Positions 7,473-18,439 of a stretch of DNA of 64,000 nt are shown piece by piece. The stretch's first letter is position 1; every line of letters begins with the position of its first letter. The stretch covers positions 2,728,001 through 2,792,000 of the forward strand of contig NZ_CP016364.1 of the NCBI RefSeq assembly GCF_001888185.1, in the 5' to 3' direction. The position numbers and the translations under genes were made by a program. The DNA comes from Phaeobacter porticola. GTDB taxonomy: Bacteria > Pseudomonadota > Alphaproteobacteria > Rhodobacterales > Rhodobacteraceae. Below the pieces are notes generated by a model that did not search any database, had not been told where the DNA came from, and worked only from the letters and a program-made list of their open reading frames with translations.

Positions 7473-8974
7473 TGCCCTATGAACTCATCGCTATTGTGAT
7501 GTTTGCCGGCATGATGCTGATGCTGATGACCGGCCAGCGCGTGTTTGGTGCCATCGGATTTGTCGGTGCCCTTGCGGGCATGCTTCTGTGGGGCACCGGC
7601 GGCAGTGAAATCCCCTTCTCCGCTGCCATGAAGCTGATGAAATGGTATCCGCTGCTGACGCTGCCAATGTTCATTTTCATGGGCTATGTGCTGTCTGAAT
7701 CGAAGATCGCCGATGATCTCTACCGGATGTTTCACGTGTGGATGGGCCCGGTCAAAGGCGGACTTGCAATTGGCACAATCGGCCTGATGGTCCTGGTCTC
7801 TGCGATGAACGGCCTTTCGGTTGCCGGTATGGCCATCGGTGCCACCATCGCCCTGCCCGAATTACTGCGCCGCGGGTACGATAAGACGCTGGTCACCGGC
7901 ACCATTCAGGCGGGGTCTTCGCTGGGTATCCTGGTGCCGCCGTCGGTGGTTCTGGTGCTATATGCGATGATCGCACGCCAGCCGGTGGGGCAGCTGTGGC
8001 TTGCCGGTGTGGTGCCGGGCTTGCTGATGGCCGCGATGTTCATCATCTACATCTATCTGCGCGCCCGGATGCAGCCGCACCTCGGCCCGGCGATGAGCCC
8101 AGAAGATCTGGCCGAATATGACCGTATTAGCGACCATCCGCTACGCCTGAACTATGTGGTTTTAGGATTATTGGTGTTGGTGCCGCTGTCGGTGAAACTT
8201 GGGCTGATCGAGGCTAAACCGGCGATGGGCGTCGCTCTGATCGGTGCTGTTCTGGCCTTTGTCACGCGCGGCATACCGGCGCTTTATCATGACGTCTTCA
8301 TGAAGGAGAAATACCGGCTGCTGTTCTCTGGCGTGCTGCCGTTGGCGATCTTTGCCACCATGATGATACCCTTCGTGAATGGCTGGACCTCGCTTGTCGA
8401 AAGCTCGGCCATCGGGGCGATGACCGCCTTTGTCGCCGCCGCTCTGAAGGGGCGCATGAACAAGGTGGTCTTTGAAACCTCCGTCCGCTCAACCCTTGGG
8501 ATTTCCTGCATGTTCATGTGGATCATCCTGGCGGCACTTGGCTTTGGCGCGATCTTTGATGGCCTGGGCGCGGTGAAGGCGATCGAGGATCTGTTCACCA
8601 CACAGCTGGGCCTGTCGCCTTGGATGATTCTGATCCTGATGCAGTTGAGCTTCATCGTGATGGGCACGTTCTTGGATGACACCGCCATGCTCGTCATCGT
8701 GGCGCCGCTTTATGTCCCGCTGGTCGGTGCGTTGGGGTTCGATCTGATCTGGTACGGCGTGCTCTATACCATCACGACCCAGATCGCCTATATGACGCCG
8801 CCTTTTGGCTACAATCTGTTCCTGATGCGGGCCATGGCACCGCCGGAAATCGGGCTGAAAGACATCTATGTTTCGATCATCCCCTTTGCCGCCGTCATGG
8901 TCGTGGCTCTGGTCCTGGTGATGATCTTTCCGCAGATCGCGCTGTGGCTGCCGGAATATGTTTACGGAAAATAA
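7472..8974 (+). CDS. TRAP transporter large membrane subunit (DctM type)
   Basis: A 500-residue protein whose start codon overlaps the stop of the DctQ gene. It has the repeated hydrophobic architecture of about 12-14 helices of the DctM/SiaM ion-transporter-superfamily subunit, with signature stretches GSSLGILVPPSVVLVLYAM near residue 150 and DTAMLVIVAPLYVPL near 405. Length is somewhat above the usual 425-430, as in the DctM partners of larger DctQ proteins. Together with DctQ it forms the membrane carrier that takes substrate from the binding protein downstream. Confidence 0.94.
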   Translation: MPYELIAIVMFAGMMLMLMTGQRVFGAIGFVGALAGMLLWGTGGSEIPFSAAMKLMKWYPLLTLPMFIFMGYVLSESKIADDLYRMFHVWMGPVKGGLAIGTIGLMVLVSAMNGLSVAGMAIGATIALPELLRRGYDKTLVTGTIQAGSSLGILVPPSVVLVLYAMIARQPVGQLWLAGVVPGLLMAAMFIIYIYLRARMQPHLGPAMSPEDLAEYDRISDHPLRLNYVVLGLLVLVPLSVKLGLIEAKPAMGVALIGAVLAFVTRGIPALYHDVFMKEKYRLLFSGVLPLAIFATMMIPFVNGWTSLVESSAIGAMTAFVAAALKGRMNKVVFETSVRSTLGISCMFMWIILAALGFGAIFDGLGAVKAIEDLFTTQLGLSPWMILILMQLSFIVMGTFLDDTAMLVIVAPLYVPLVGALGFDLIWYGVLYTITTQIAYMTPPFGYNLFLMRAMAPPEIGLKDIYVSIIPFAAVMVVALVLVMIFPQIALWLPEYVYGK

Positions 8975-8985
8975 CCCTTAGAAGA

Positions 8986-9000
8986 GCCCCGCAAGGGGGC
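8986..9000 (+). other. Intercistronic hairpin between dctM- and dctP-type genes
   Basis: GCCCC, a GCAAG loop and GGGGC, without a T run. In TRAP operons such hairpins often protect or separate the more abundant binding-protein message; that role is inferred here. Confidence 0.4.
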
Positions 9001-9026
9001 CGAACAACCAACAACGGAGAAGAGAC

Positions 9027-10061
9027 ATGACAACAAGACGTAAGTTTATTCAGACCGCCGGCGTCGGCGCCATTGCGGCCCCACTGGCAACACCAGCTCT
9101 GGCCCAGTCCAAGATCACATGGCGTATGCAGACCTATGCCGGTGCGGCGCTGGCGGAACATGTGGTGAAACCCGCCATCGACATGTTCAACAAGATCGCA
9201 GGCGACCGCATGCAGATCGAGTTGTACTATGCCGACCAGCTGGTCCCGACCGGTGAGCTGTTCCGCGCCATGCAGCGTGGCACCATTGATGCGGTGCAGT
9301 CCGATGATGACTCCATGGCCTCGCCCACCGATGTCACCGTCTTTGGCGGCTACTTCCCCTTTGCCTCGCGCTACTCGCTCGATGTGCCAGTGCTGTTCAA
9401 CCAATACGGCCTGAACGAGATCTGGGATGAAGAATATTCCAAAGTCGGCGTCAAACACATCTCTGCTGGCGCATGGGATCCCTGCCATTTTGCCACCAAA
9501 GATCCGATCCGCAGTCTGGCAGATCTGAAAGGTAAGCGTGTCTTCACCTTCCCGACAGCCGGTCGCTTCCTAAGCCAATTCGGCGTCGTGCCGGTGACCC
9601 TGCCGTGGGAAGACATCGAAGTCGCCATGCAGACCGGTGAACTTGATGGGATCGCATGGTCAGGCATCACCGAGGATTACACAGTCGGCTGGGCTGATGT
9701 GACCAACTACTTCTTGACCAACAATATTTCGGGTGCATGGGCTGGGTCCTTCTTTGCCAATCAGGGCCGTTGGAACGAGCTGCCAGAAGATCTGCAAACG
9801 CTGTTCCGTGTCTGCTGTGACCAGTCGCACTACTACCGTCAGTGGTGGTATTGGGGCGGCGAGGCAGACCTGCGCGTCAACGGTCCGAAGATGGAGCTGA
9901 CCACAATTCCCGATGAAGAATGGGCCACCGTTGAGGATGCCGCCCATAAATTCTGGGATGAGGTCGCAGCCGAGAGCCCGACCAAGGCGCGTGTTGTCGA
10001 AATTATCAAGAAGTACAACGCAGACATGCAGAAAGCAGGCCGCCCCTACCGCTACGGCTAA
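9027..10061 (+). CDS. TRAP transporter substrate-binding protein (DctP type), Tat-exported
   Basis: A 344-residue periplasmic protein with GGAGAAG before ATG 9027. The leader MTTRRKFIQTAGVGAIAAP has a twin-arginine motif (TRRKFI) and ends at ALA-QSK, so export in folded form is likely. The mature part follows the DctP/TakP family, with GELFRAMQRGTIDAVQ near residue 80, PIRSLADLKGKRVFTF near 165 (the usual ligand arginine segment) and a C-terminal long helix. TakP-like members bind 2-oxo acids; that does not fix the ligand here. It delivers substrate to the DctQ/DctM pair encoded just upstream. Confidence 0.92.
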   Translation: MTTRRKFIQTAGVGAIAAPLATPALAQSKITWRMQTYAGAALAEHVVKPAIDMFNKIAGDRMQIELYYADQLVPTGELFRAMQRGTIDAVQSDDDSMASPTDVTVFGGYFPFASRYSLDVPVLFNQYGLNEIWDEEYSKVGVKHISAGAWDPCHFATKDPIRSLADLKGKRVFTFPTAGRFLSQFGVVPVTLPWEDIEVAMQTGELDGIAWSGITEDYTVGWADVTNYFLTNNISGAWAGSFFANQGRWNELPEDLQTLFRVCCDQSHYYRQWWYWGGEADLRVNGPKMELTTIPDEEWATVEDAAHKFWDEVAAESPTKARVVEIIKKYNADMQKAGRPYRYG

Positions 10062-10078
10062 GCCATGACGAAAAACAG

Positions 10079-10107
10079 AGTTTGGCCCGCGAGAGGTGGG
10101 CCAAACT
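10079..10107 (+). terminator. Intercistronic hairpin after the binding protein gene
   Basis: AGTTTGGCCC (10079-10088), a nine-base loop, GGGCCAAACT (10098-10107), then TCTTT. A ten-base perfect stem with a weak T tract suggests partial termination, which would leave the binding protein better expressed than the enzymes that follow. Confidence 0.6.
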
Positions 10108-10171
10108 TCTTTCCAAGGAATTTGCCCGACTTTGTGTAAAAGTTGTGGCCTCAGAACACAAAGGGCTGCTC

Positions 10172-11524
10172 ATGCTCTCCTTCGATACGCTCAAAGACCA
10201 AGTTGCCGACGGCACAGTTGATACAGTTCTTGTGTGCCTTGTGGACATGCAGGGGCGCCTTATGGGCAAACGCTTTCACGCCAAGCATTTTGTGAATGGC
10301 GCATGGGAAGAAACCCATTGCTGCAACTACCTTCTCGCCACCGACCTGGAAATGGCGACGCCGGACGGCTACGCCTCGACCAGCTGGGAAAACGGCTATG
10401 GCGATTACGTCATGAAGCCCGATCTTGAGACGCTGCGCCCTGTGCCCTGGCTGGAGGGCACGGTCATGGTGCTCTGCGATGTACTGGACCACAACACCCA
10501 CAAAGAGGTGCCCCATTCGCCGCGCTCCATCCTGAAGCGCCAGATCGCCCGCCTGACCGAAATGGGCTTTGATGCGATGATGGCCACAGAGCTGGAGTTC
10601 TTTCTCTTTGAAAAGAGCTTTGACGAGGTGCGTAAATCTGGCTTCCGCGATTTGGCCCCGATTTCTGGCTACAACGAAGACTACAACATTATGCAGACCA
10701 CCCGCGAAGAGCATGTGATGCGGCCGATCCGCAACCATCTCTATGACGCTGGCCTGCCGATCGAAAATTCCAAAGGCGAGGCAGAAACAGGTCAGGAAGA
10801 GCTGAACATCAAATATGCCCCAGCGCTGGATACGGCCGATTATCATACGATTGCCAAACATGCGATCAAAGAGATCGCGCATCAGAAAGGCCATGCCGCA
10901 ACATTCCTGCCCAAGTGGCACCGCGACAAGGTCGGCTCTTCCAGCCACGTGCATCAGTCGCTCTGGAAGGATGGCAAACCCGCCTTTTATGACGAGACGG
11001 ACGAGCTGGGCATGTCCGAGCTGATGAGGCACTATATGGCGGGTATGCTGAAATACGCACCGGACTACACCTATTTTCTGGCCCCCTATATCAACAGCTA
11101 CAAACGGTTCATGAAGGGCAGCTTTGCCCCGACCCGGATCATTTGGTCGGTCGACAACCGCACCGCCGGGTTCCGGCTCTGTGGCGTAGGCAGCAAAGCC
11201 ATTCGGGTCGAGTGCCGGGTTGGTGGCTCAGATCTTAACCCCTATCTGGCGATGGCCGCGCAGTTGGCTGCCGGGATCGCAGGTATTGAGGAAAAGCTGG
11301 AACTGGCCCCGCCCACCATTGGCGACGCTTACAAAGGCGACACCGGTATGATTCCAGCGACCCTGCGTGAATCACGCGATGCCTTGCACCAGTCCAAGCT
11401 GCTGCGTAACGCCTTTGGCGATGCAGTCGTAGATCACTATGCCCGCGCCGCTGAAGTCGAAATCGAAGATTTCGAACGTGCGGTCACCGACTACGAAATC
11501 GCCCGCGGGTTCGAGCGCGCCTAA
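10172..11524 (+). CDS. Glutamine synthetase-family ligase (gamma-glutamyl-amine synthetase-like)
   Basis: A 450-residue protein from ATG 10172, where AAAGGG gives a ribosome site; in-frame codons upstream lie over the hairpin. The GS catalytic barrel is clear: MMATELEFFLFE near residue 140 (metal-binding Glu), SSSHVHQSLW near 255, RFMKGSFAPTRIIWSVDNRT near 315 and IRVECRVGGSDLNPYLAMAA near 350. The order and length resemble gamma-glutamyl ligases such as PuuA, IpuC or GMAS rather than true GlnA, which has a longer N-terminal half. I infer ATP-dependent ligation of glutamate to a small amine. Confidence 0.85.
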   Translation: MLSFDTLKDQVADGTVDTVLVCLVDMQGRLMGKRFHAKHFVNGAWEETHCCNYLLATDLEMATPDGYASTSWENGYGDYVMKPDLETLRPVPWLEGTVMVLCDVLDHNTHKEVPHSPRSILKRQIARLTEMGFDAMMATELEFFLFEKSFDEVRKSGFRDLAPISGYNEDYNIMQTTREEHVMRPIRNHLYDAGLPIENSKGEAETGQEELNIKYAPALDTADYHTIAKHAIKEIAHQKGHAATFLPKWHRDKVGSSSHVHQSLWKDGKPAFYDETDELGMSELMRHYMAGMLKYAPDYTYFLAPYINSYKRFMKGSFAPTRIIWSVDNRTAGFRLCGVGSKAIRVECRVGGSDLNPYLAMAAQLAAGIAGIEEKLELAPPTIGDAYKGDTGMIPATLRESRDALHQSKLLRNAFGDAVVDHYARAAEVEIEDFERAVTDYEIARGFERA

Positions 11525-11589
11525 GGCGAGCCGTATTTTTGGAAAGATGACGATGGGGCAAAGCCCCGTCAAACCAAGTGAGGAAGATT

Positions 11590-12972
11590 ATGGGCCAGAC
11601 CCTGAAATGTATCTCGCCGATCGACGGATCGGTCTATGCAGAGCGAGAGACACTGTCACCCGATGCAGCCTTTGAGGCGGCAGGCAAGGCTCGTACCGCG
11701 CAAACCGCATGGACGGCGCGCCCCTTGCAGGAGCGGATTGACCTCGTCATGGCCGGTGTTGCAGCGATCGGTACGATGAACGACGAGATCGTGCCCGAGC
11801 TGGCCCATATGATGGGCCGTCCCGTGCGTTACGGTGGTGAATTCGGCGGTTTCAACGAACGCGCCAGCCATATGGCAAAGATCGCCAGCGACTCTCTTCG
11901 CGATATCTCCGTGGGCGAAGATGAGAGTTTCAAACGCTATATCAAGCGCGTGCCTCATGGGGTTGTGTTGGTTGTGGCCCCTTGGAACTATCCCTATATG
12001 ACGGCAATCAACACGGTGGCTCCGGCGCTGATCGCGGGCAACACCGTGGTACTGAAACATGCAACCCAGACACTGTTGGTTGGTGAACGCATGGCGCAGG
12101 CCTTCCAATCTGTCGGCGTTCCAGCAGATGTGTTCCAAAACGCGTTCCTCGACCATGACACGACATCAGATCTGATCGCCAAAAACGCGTTTGATTTTGT
12201 GAACTTCACCGGCTCCGTCGGTGGCGGTCAGGCGATGGAGCGTGCCGCCGCAGGCACCTTTACCGGTGTTGGCACCGAACTTGGCGGCAAGGATCCGGGT
12301 TATGTCATGGAAGACGCTGACGTGGATGCAGCAGTCGATACTCTGATTGACGGCGCGATGTTCAACGCAGGCCAGTGCTGCTGCGGAATTGAGCGGATCT
12401 ACGTGCACGAAAGCCTCTATGAGGCTTTTGTGGAGAAAGCGATTGCCATCGTCAAAGGCTACAAGCTGGGCAACCCCCTTGAGCAGGACACAACCATGGG
12501 TCCGATGGCCAACGTCCGCTTTGCGAAGGAGGTCCGCGACCAGATCGCCGAAGCCGTCGAGGCAGGCGCCGTGGCACATATCGCGCCGATGCCTGCGGAT
12601 GACGGTGGTGCCTACCTGACACCGCAGATCCTGACCAATGTCACACATGACATGCGGGTCATGCGCGACGAAAGCTTTGGCCCCGTCGTCGGCATCATGA
12701 AGGTTTCGTCGGATGAAGAGGCCATTGCCCTGATGAATGACAGCGAATTTGGTCTGACGGCCTCTCTCTGGACCGCCGACCTGGACCGTGCTCAGACTGT
12801 TGGTGATCAGATTGAAACCGGCACCGTGTTCATGAACCGAGCCGATTACCTTGATCCGGGTCTGTGCTGGACTGGCTGCAAGAACACTGGTCGCGGTGGC
12901 GGTCTGTCGGTCATTGGGTACCACAATCTGACCCGCCCGAAATCCTACCACCTGAAGAAGGTGACCGGCTAA
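11590..12972 (+). CDS. Aldehyde dehydrogenase (NAD(P)-dependent)
   Basis: A 460-residue protein from ATG 11590, with GAGGAAG five bases upstream; a GTG at 11578 is possible but lacks a site. It contains the ALDH set: APWNYPY near residue 125, cofactor turn FTGSVGGGQAM near 205, general base Glu in GTELGGKDPG near 235, and catalytic Cys in FNAGQCCCG near 265, a run of three cysteines. It lies between the GS-type ligase and the iron alcohol dehydrogenase and would oxidise the aldehyde formed by the latter. The substrate is unknown. Confidence 0.92.
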   Translation: MGQTLKCISPIDGSVYAERETLSPDAAFEAAGKARTAQTAWTARPLQERIDLVMAGVAAIGTMNDEIVPELAHMMGRPVRYGGEFGGFNERASHMAKIASDSLRDISVGEDESFKRYIKRVPHGVVLVVAPWNYPYMTAINTVAPALIAGNTVVLKHATQTLLVGERMAQAFQSVGVPADVFQNAFLDHDTTSDLIAKNAFDFVNFTGSVGGGQAMERAAAGTFTGVGTELGGKDPGYVMEDADVDAAVDTLIDGAMFNAGQCCCGIERIYVHESLYEAFVEKAIAIVKGYKLGNPLEQDTTMGPMANVRFAKEVRDQIAEAVEAGAVAHIAPMPADDGGAYLTPQILTNVTHDMRVMRDESFGPVVGIMKVSSDEEAIALMNDSEFGLTASLWTADLDRAQTVGDQIETGTVFMNRADYLDPGLCWTGCKNTGRGGGLSVIGYHNLTRPKSYHLKKVTG

Positions 12973-12982
12973 CCCTGTCACC

Positions 12983-13036
12983 TTTCTCCAAATACTCCGG
13001 GGGGCTTGCCGACAGGCAAGCGGGGGCAGCGCCCCC
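12983..13036. repeat. REP-like intergenic palindromic element
   Basis: The motif TTTCTCCAAATACTCC (12984-12999) is followed by two hairpins: GCTTGCC-GACA-GGCAAGC (13004-13021) and GGGGGC-AGC-GCCCCC (13022-13036). A related sequence in opposite orientation, GTATTTTTGGAAAGATGA, lies at about 11532-11550 ahead of the aldehyde dehydrogenase and is followed by a GGGGC/GCCCC hairpin. From memory, such GTATTTxGGAxAAAG motifs with GC hairpins are common between genes in Rhodobacteraceae. Confidence 0.55.
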
Positions 13037-13064
13037 TCCCCCACATCATCACAGGAACACGCAA

Positions 13065-14210
13065 ATGACTCTCGTTGGAAACTGGTCTTATCCAACCGCA
13101 ATCAAATTCGGCGCTGGTCGGATCAAGGAACTGGCCGAGGCCTGCGCCACGGCTGGTATCAAAAAACCGCTGCTGGTCACTGATAAAGGGTTGGCCAATC
13201 TGCCTGTCACCCAATCCACGCTCGATATCATGGAAGCCGCAGGCCTTGGCCGCGGTATCTTCTCTGACGTTGACCCCAACCCGAATGAGAAAAATCTGGA
13301 GGCCGGTGTCGAGGCCTACAAGGCTGGCGGGCACGATGGCGTGATCGCATTCGGCGGCGGTTCGGGCCTTGATCTCGGCAAAATGGTTGCTTTCATGTGC
13401 GGGCAGAACCGCCCAGTCTGGGATTTTGAGGACATTGGCGACTGGTGGACACGTGCCGACGCTGACGCCATCGCGCCGATCATCGCTGTGCCGACCACGG
13501 CTGGCACCGGCTCCGAAGTGGGCCGCGCTTCCGTGATCACGGACAGCATCACCCATCAAAAGAAGATCATCTTTCACCCGAAGGTCCTGCCCACCGTGGT
13601 GATTTGTGATCCTGAGCTGACCGTGGGGATGCCCAAGTTCATCACCGCAGGCACTGGGCTGGATGCTTTTGCCCATTGCGTCGAGGCCTTCAGCAGCCCG
13701 CATTATCACCCGATGTCCCAGGGCATCGCGCTGGAAGGCATGCGTTTGGTCAAGGATTACCTGCCACGCGCCTATGCCGATGGCACCGACATTGAGGCCC
13801 GCGCCCAGATGATGTCCGCCGCCGCCATGGGGGCCACCGCATTCCAGAAAGGGCTGGGCGCGATCCACGCCATGAGCCACCCGATCGGGGCGCTCTTCAA
13901 CACCCACCACGGCACAACCAACGCCGTCTGCATGCCCGCGGTGCTGGCCTTCAACGCGCCAGAGATCGCCGACCGCTTCAAGACCGCAGCAGATTATCTG
14001 GGCATCGACGGCGGCTTTGAGGGCGTCTGCGCCTATGTGCAGGAGCTGAACGACAGCCTCGGCATCCCACGCGGTCTCTCCCAGTTGGGTGTCACCGAAG
14101 CCGCCATTCCCGAACTTGTCAAAGGCGCCCTCATCGACCCATCCTGCGGCGGAAATCCCGTGGTTCTCGACCAAGAAAACCTAACCAAACTGTTCAAGGA
14201 TGCCATGTGA
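13065..14210 (+). CDS. Iron-containing alcohol dehydrogenase
   Basis: A 381-residue group III alcohol dehydrogenase from ATG 13065, preceded by CAGGAA. The NAD-binding half has AFGGGSGLDLGKMVAFM near residue 100 and PTTAGTGSEVGRASVI near 145. The metal ligands are in GLDAFAHCVEAF near 200 (Asp and His), AIHAMSHPIGAL near 265 and FNTHHGTTNAV near 285. It closes the seven-gene operon, before a strong terminator. With the aldehyde dehydrogenase it would take a primary alcohol group to a carboxylate; in the proposed pathway the alcohol is on a glutamylated amino alcohol. Confidence 0.92.
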   Translation: MTLVGNWSYPTAIKFGAGRIKELAEACATAGIKKPLLVTDKGLANLPVTQSTLDIMEAAGLGRGIFSDVDPNPNEKNLEAGVEAYKAGGHDGVIAFGGGSGLDLGKMVAFMCGQNRPVWDFEDIGDWWTRADADAIAPIIAVPTTAGTGSEVGRASVITDSITHQKKIIFHPKVLPTVVICDPELTVGMPKFITAGTGLDAFAHCVEAFSSPHYHPMSQGIALEGMRLVKDYLPRAYADGTDIEARAQMMSAAAMGATAFQKGLGAIHAMSHPIGALFNTHHGTTNAVCMPAVLAFNAPEIADRFKTAADYLGIDGGFEGVCAYVQELNDSLGIPRGLSQLGVTEAAIPELVKGALIDPSCGGNPVVLDQENLTKLFKDAM

Positions 14211-14326
14211 TCCACGCAGAGCATGTCTGCAATGAACCTGCGGCTGCGCTTGTACCGATCCCCGGCTAAGCGCAGCGCATAGATGACCCGGTGCGGTTTT
14301 GACGCAGCACAGGGCACATCAAGACT

Positions 14327-14362
14327 GCGGCCCCTCTCGAAGTTGAGAGGGGCCGCTTTTTT
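14327..14362 (+). terminator. Strong intrinsic terminator of the TRAP/GS/ALDH/ADH operon
   Basis: GCGGCCCCTCTC (14327-14338), a six-base loop, GAGAGGGGCCGC (14345-14356) and six T. A perfect 12-bp stem, located between the convergent operon ends. Confidence 0.9.
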
Positions 14363-14386
14363 CAAATCCTATGGTCGGCTCAAACC

Positions 14387-16227
<1,841 letters not shown>

Positions 16228-16266
16228 TCAAATTAGGAATTACCGCACTAAGGCCCAGTATTGCTA

Positions 16267-17121
16267 ATGCCAGATCGTAACAATTCATTGCCCCCCCTTG
16301 AATGGATCCGCGTTTTTGAGGCGGCGGCCCGTTGCGGCAGCTTCACCGCTGCGGCCGCTGAAACCGGGATCACCCAGTCGGCCGTGTCTCAACGCATCGC
16401 GCAGCTGGAAAAACGGTTGGGAACGACACTCTTTCACCGTCATCCACGCGCAATCACCCTGACCATAGAGGGAGAGGCCTGGCTCCCGCATGTAGGATCG
16501 GCGCTCGATACGCTGCGCGACAGTTCCCAAGCGCTGTTTGGCAGTGGGCGTAGGCCGCTGACAATTTCTGCCAGCCAGTCTGTGATTGATCTGTGGTTGA
16601 CCCCCCGTCTCGCCGCGCTGACCGAGATTGCAGGTGGCCAACTTGCGGTGCAGACGATGGTTTTGGGCAGCCATGACGCGCCAGAGGACGATGTGATCCG
16701 CATTCGCTACGGGACCGGCGACTGGCCCCACCCATACAAGCTGCCCCTCTATCCAGAGAATATCGCGCCGATCGCGGCGCCTGCGCTGACTGCCCGCGGT
16801 GGCCATTGGAATGACTGGCCCCGGATCGCATGCTCCGGGCCCCGTCCCGGCTGGCCGGACTGGGTTGCGCGATTTGGCGGCGGAACCACCCCGGTTCCTC
16901 ATCTGCGGTTTGATACTTTTCTCTCTGCCCTAGGTGCCGCACGGACAGGGTCAGGTGTGTTGCTAGGGTCACTGGCTCTGTGCCAAGACGATCTGGCAGC
17001 AGGACGGCTGGAGCACCTAGGGCCGGACTGCCTGGAACATCATGCCACCTATTGGATCATCGCCGGACAAGAGGCGCTGACCCGCGCACAATGGGCCGAT
17101 CTAACAGACATTATTGCGTGA
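16267..17121 (+). CDS. LysR-family transcriptional regulator
   Basis: A 284-residue protein from ATG 16267. The winged helix-turn-helix is at residues 10-70 (WIRVFEAAARCGSFTAAAAE and SAVSQRIAQLEKRLGT), followed by a GcvA-like effector domain with SASQSVIDLWLTPRL near 100. It is transcribed away from tmpA across 114 bp, the usual layout for a LysR regulator controlling the neighbour, so it probably responds to the phosphonate or to phosphate supply. The GcvA-like family is large and the ligand cannot be read. Confidence 0.88.
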   Translation: MPDRNNSLPPLEWIRVFEAAARCGSFTAAAAETGITQSAVSQRIAQLEKRLGTTLFHRHPRAITLTIEGEAWLPHVGSALDTLRDSSQALFGSGRRPLTISASQSVIDLWLTPRLAALTEIAGGQLAVQTMVLGSHDAPEDDVIRIRYGTGDWPHPYKLPLYPENIAPIAAPALTARGGHWNDWPRIACSGPRPGWPDWVARFGGGTTPVPHLRFDTFLSALGAARTGSGVLLGSLALCQDDLAAGRLEHLGPDCLEHHATYWIIAGQEALTRAQWADLTDIIA

Positions 17122-17620
17122 CACCGTGCTCAACGCCCGCGCGCGCCCCTCCTGCTTTGACCGGTTGTTGATAAAACGGGCCTGCGAGAGTGGGACGATA
17201 GGGGCACGTTGCAGAGCCGAACCATAGAAAATCAAGTGATCAGAAAACGATTGGTCTGCCCCGCAACATCCGATCCGACAACGCAATTGAACCTCGTTTC
17301 ACAGTCCAAAACCAGTTCACGCTACATTTACGATGGATCCGTTCCCCTTGTTATGGTTCTGGCAAAAAATACTTTATAGATAATATATCTCCTCTTATTG
17401 CCGCCGAAACACTTGCCAGAAATCGGAAAACCCCCATCGCCAGCATTGCGAAAGGCCAAAAAAAGACCTTAACAGCTTATGAACAGGTAATTTTCAGACC
17501 GGACAAAACACAACTCAAAGCTGCCTCCTTAAAGTCTTAACGACATCGGACAGGTGAATTAATCATTCGTTAGGGGTGAAGTGGCAATCTCTGGCCATAG
17601 TCTTTGGAAAGGGCGTCACT
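17122..17620. other. Gene-free stretch between lysR and response regulator
   Basis: About 500 bp without a convincing gene or strong hairpin. It is notably AT-richer than its surroundings (for example 17360-17540). The last 40 bases hold GGAAAGGG, the ribosome site for the response regulator. I see no clear promoter of a known sigma class. Confidence 0.5.
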
Positions 17621-18313
17621 ATGAATGGTACTGAGGTTACGATCGAGACTGGTCACACGACACCGCCCTCTGGCAACCTATGCGTCCTAGTTCTGGACGA
17701 CAGTGAATTTGACCGCACTCGGATGCGGCGACTGATTGCTCAAGCCGATCGAACGGTCGAAGTGATCACATGTTCTGACATCCACGACTTTGAAAAAGCA
17801 CTGGGCGAGAACGTCGTTGACCTATGTCTGGTCGACCACCATCTGCGCGATGCCTCTGGTCTGGACGCAGTTGCCGTTGTGAAAAAACAACTCATGTCCG
17901 AAGAGGTCCCGGTGGTCATGATCTCTGGTCGTGAGGACACCGAAGCCGTGGTCAGCTCGATACGCGCAGGCTGTGTCGACTACGTAGGCAAGGGCAATTT
18001 GACCGCCGAGAAACTGCATGGCGTCATTTACAACTCTATCGCCGAAACGTTTTCCAACCCGGCACTTAAATCAGAGGTGCAGGCGGCGACACGCAACGTG
18101 ATACGTGGCATGGCCCAAGGCTGCATCAGCGAATTGCAGCCCAAGCTGCGCCGCATGTATCGCCAGATCTCATTTATCCGTGCTTGTCATGCTCAGGGGC
18201 TGACCCCATCGCCAGAAGCTCTGAACGAGATTGAGGATCACTGCCTGAATATTTGGCGCTTCTTTGACGAGATCGAGAGCTACAGCAACAACTTTAACGA
18301 GATCCGCCACTAA
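17621..18313 (+). CDS. Response regulator with C-terminal helical domain
   Basis: A 230-residue protein from ATG 17621 (GGAAAGGG eight to ten bases upstream). The receiver domain at about 20-145 has the acidic pair in LVLDDSEFDR, phospho-Asp in LCLVDHHLRD, the Ser/Thr position in VVMISGREDT and Lys in YVGKGNL. The remaining 85 residues form an all-helical tail (QPKLRRMYRQISFIRACH) with no DNA-binding motif that I recognise, so the output is probably protein binding. It is the first gene of the signalling island and could receive phosphate from either kinase encoded to the right. Confidence 0.85.
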   Translation: MNGTEVTIETGHTTPPSGNLCVLVLDDSEFDRTRMRRLIAQADRTVEVITCSDIHDFEKALGENVVDLCLVDHHLRDASGLDAVAVVKKQLMSEEVPVVMISGREDTEAVVSSIRAGCVDYVGKGNLTAEKLHGVIYNSIAETFSNPALKSEVQAATRNVIRGMAQGCISELQPKLRRMYRQISFIRACHAQGLTPSPEALNEIEDHCLNIWRFFDEIESYSNNFNEIRH

Positions 18314-18439
18314 GGCGGGTCTTTCCCTTAAGTAGCAGGCTCAGGCGTTGCACTGGTAAATCACGGCAGTTACGCGTGCTTGCTGAAGAGAATACCCTGG
18401 GCCAGCGGTTCAAGGCGTGACCCCCGACATTTGACTTAT

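Noticed and set aside
12978-14174. Long minus-strand frame opposite the iron alcohol dehydrogenase (398 codons)
   Set aside because: The high-GC code of the true gene creates it; residues are His/Gly/Val-rich without motifs, and the plus-strand gene has all metal ligands.
17300-17345. Possible EcfG promoter (GGAAC on the minus strand near 17340)
   Set aside because: No CGTT at the right spacing and no minus-strand gene to serve.
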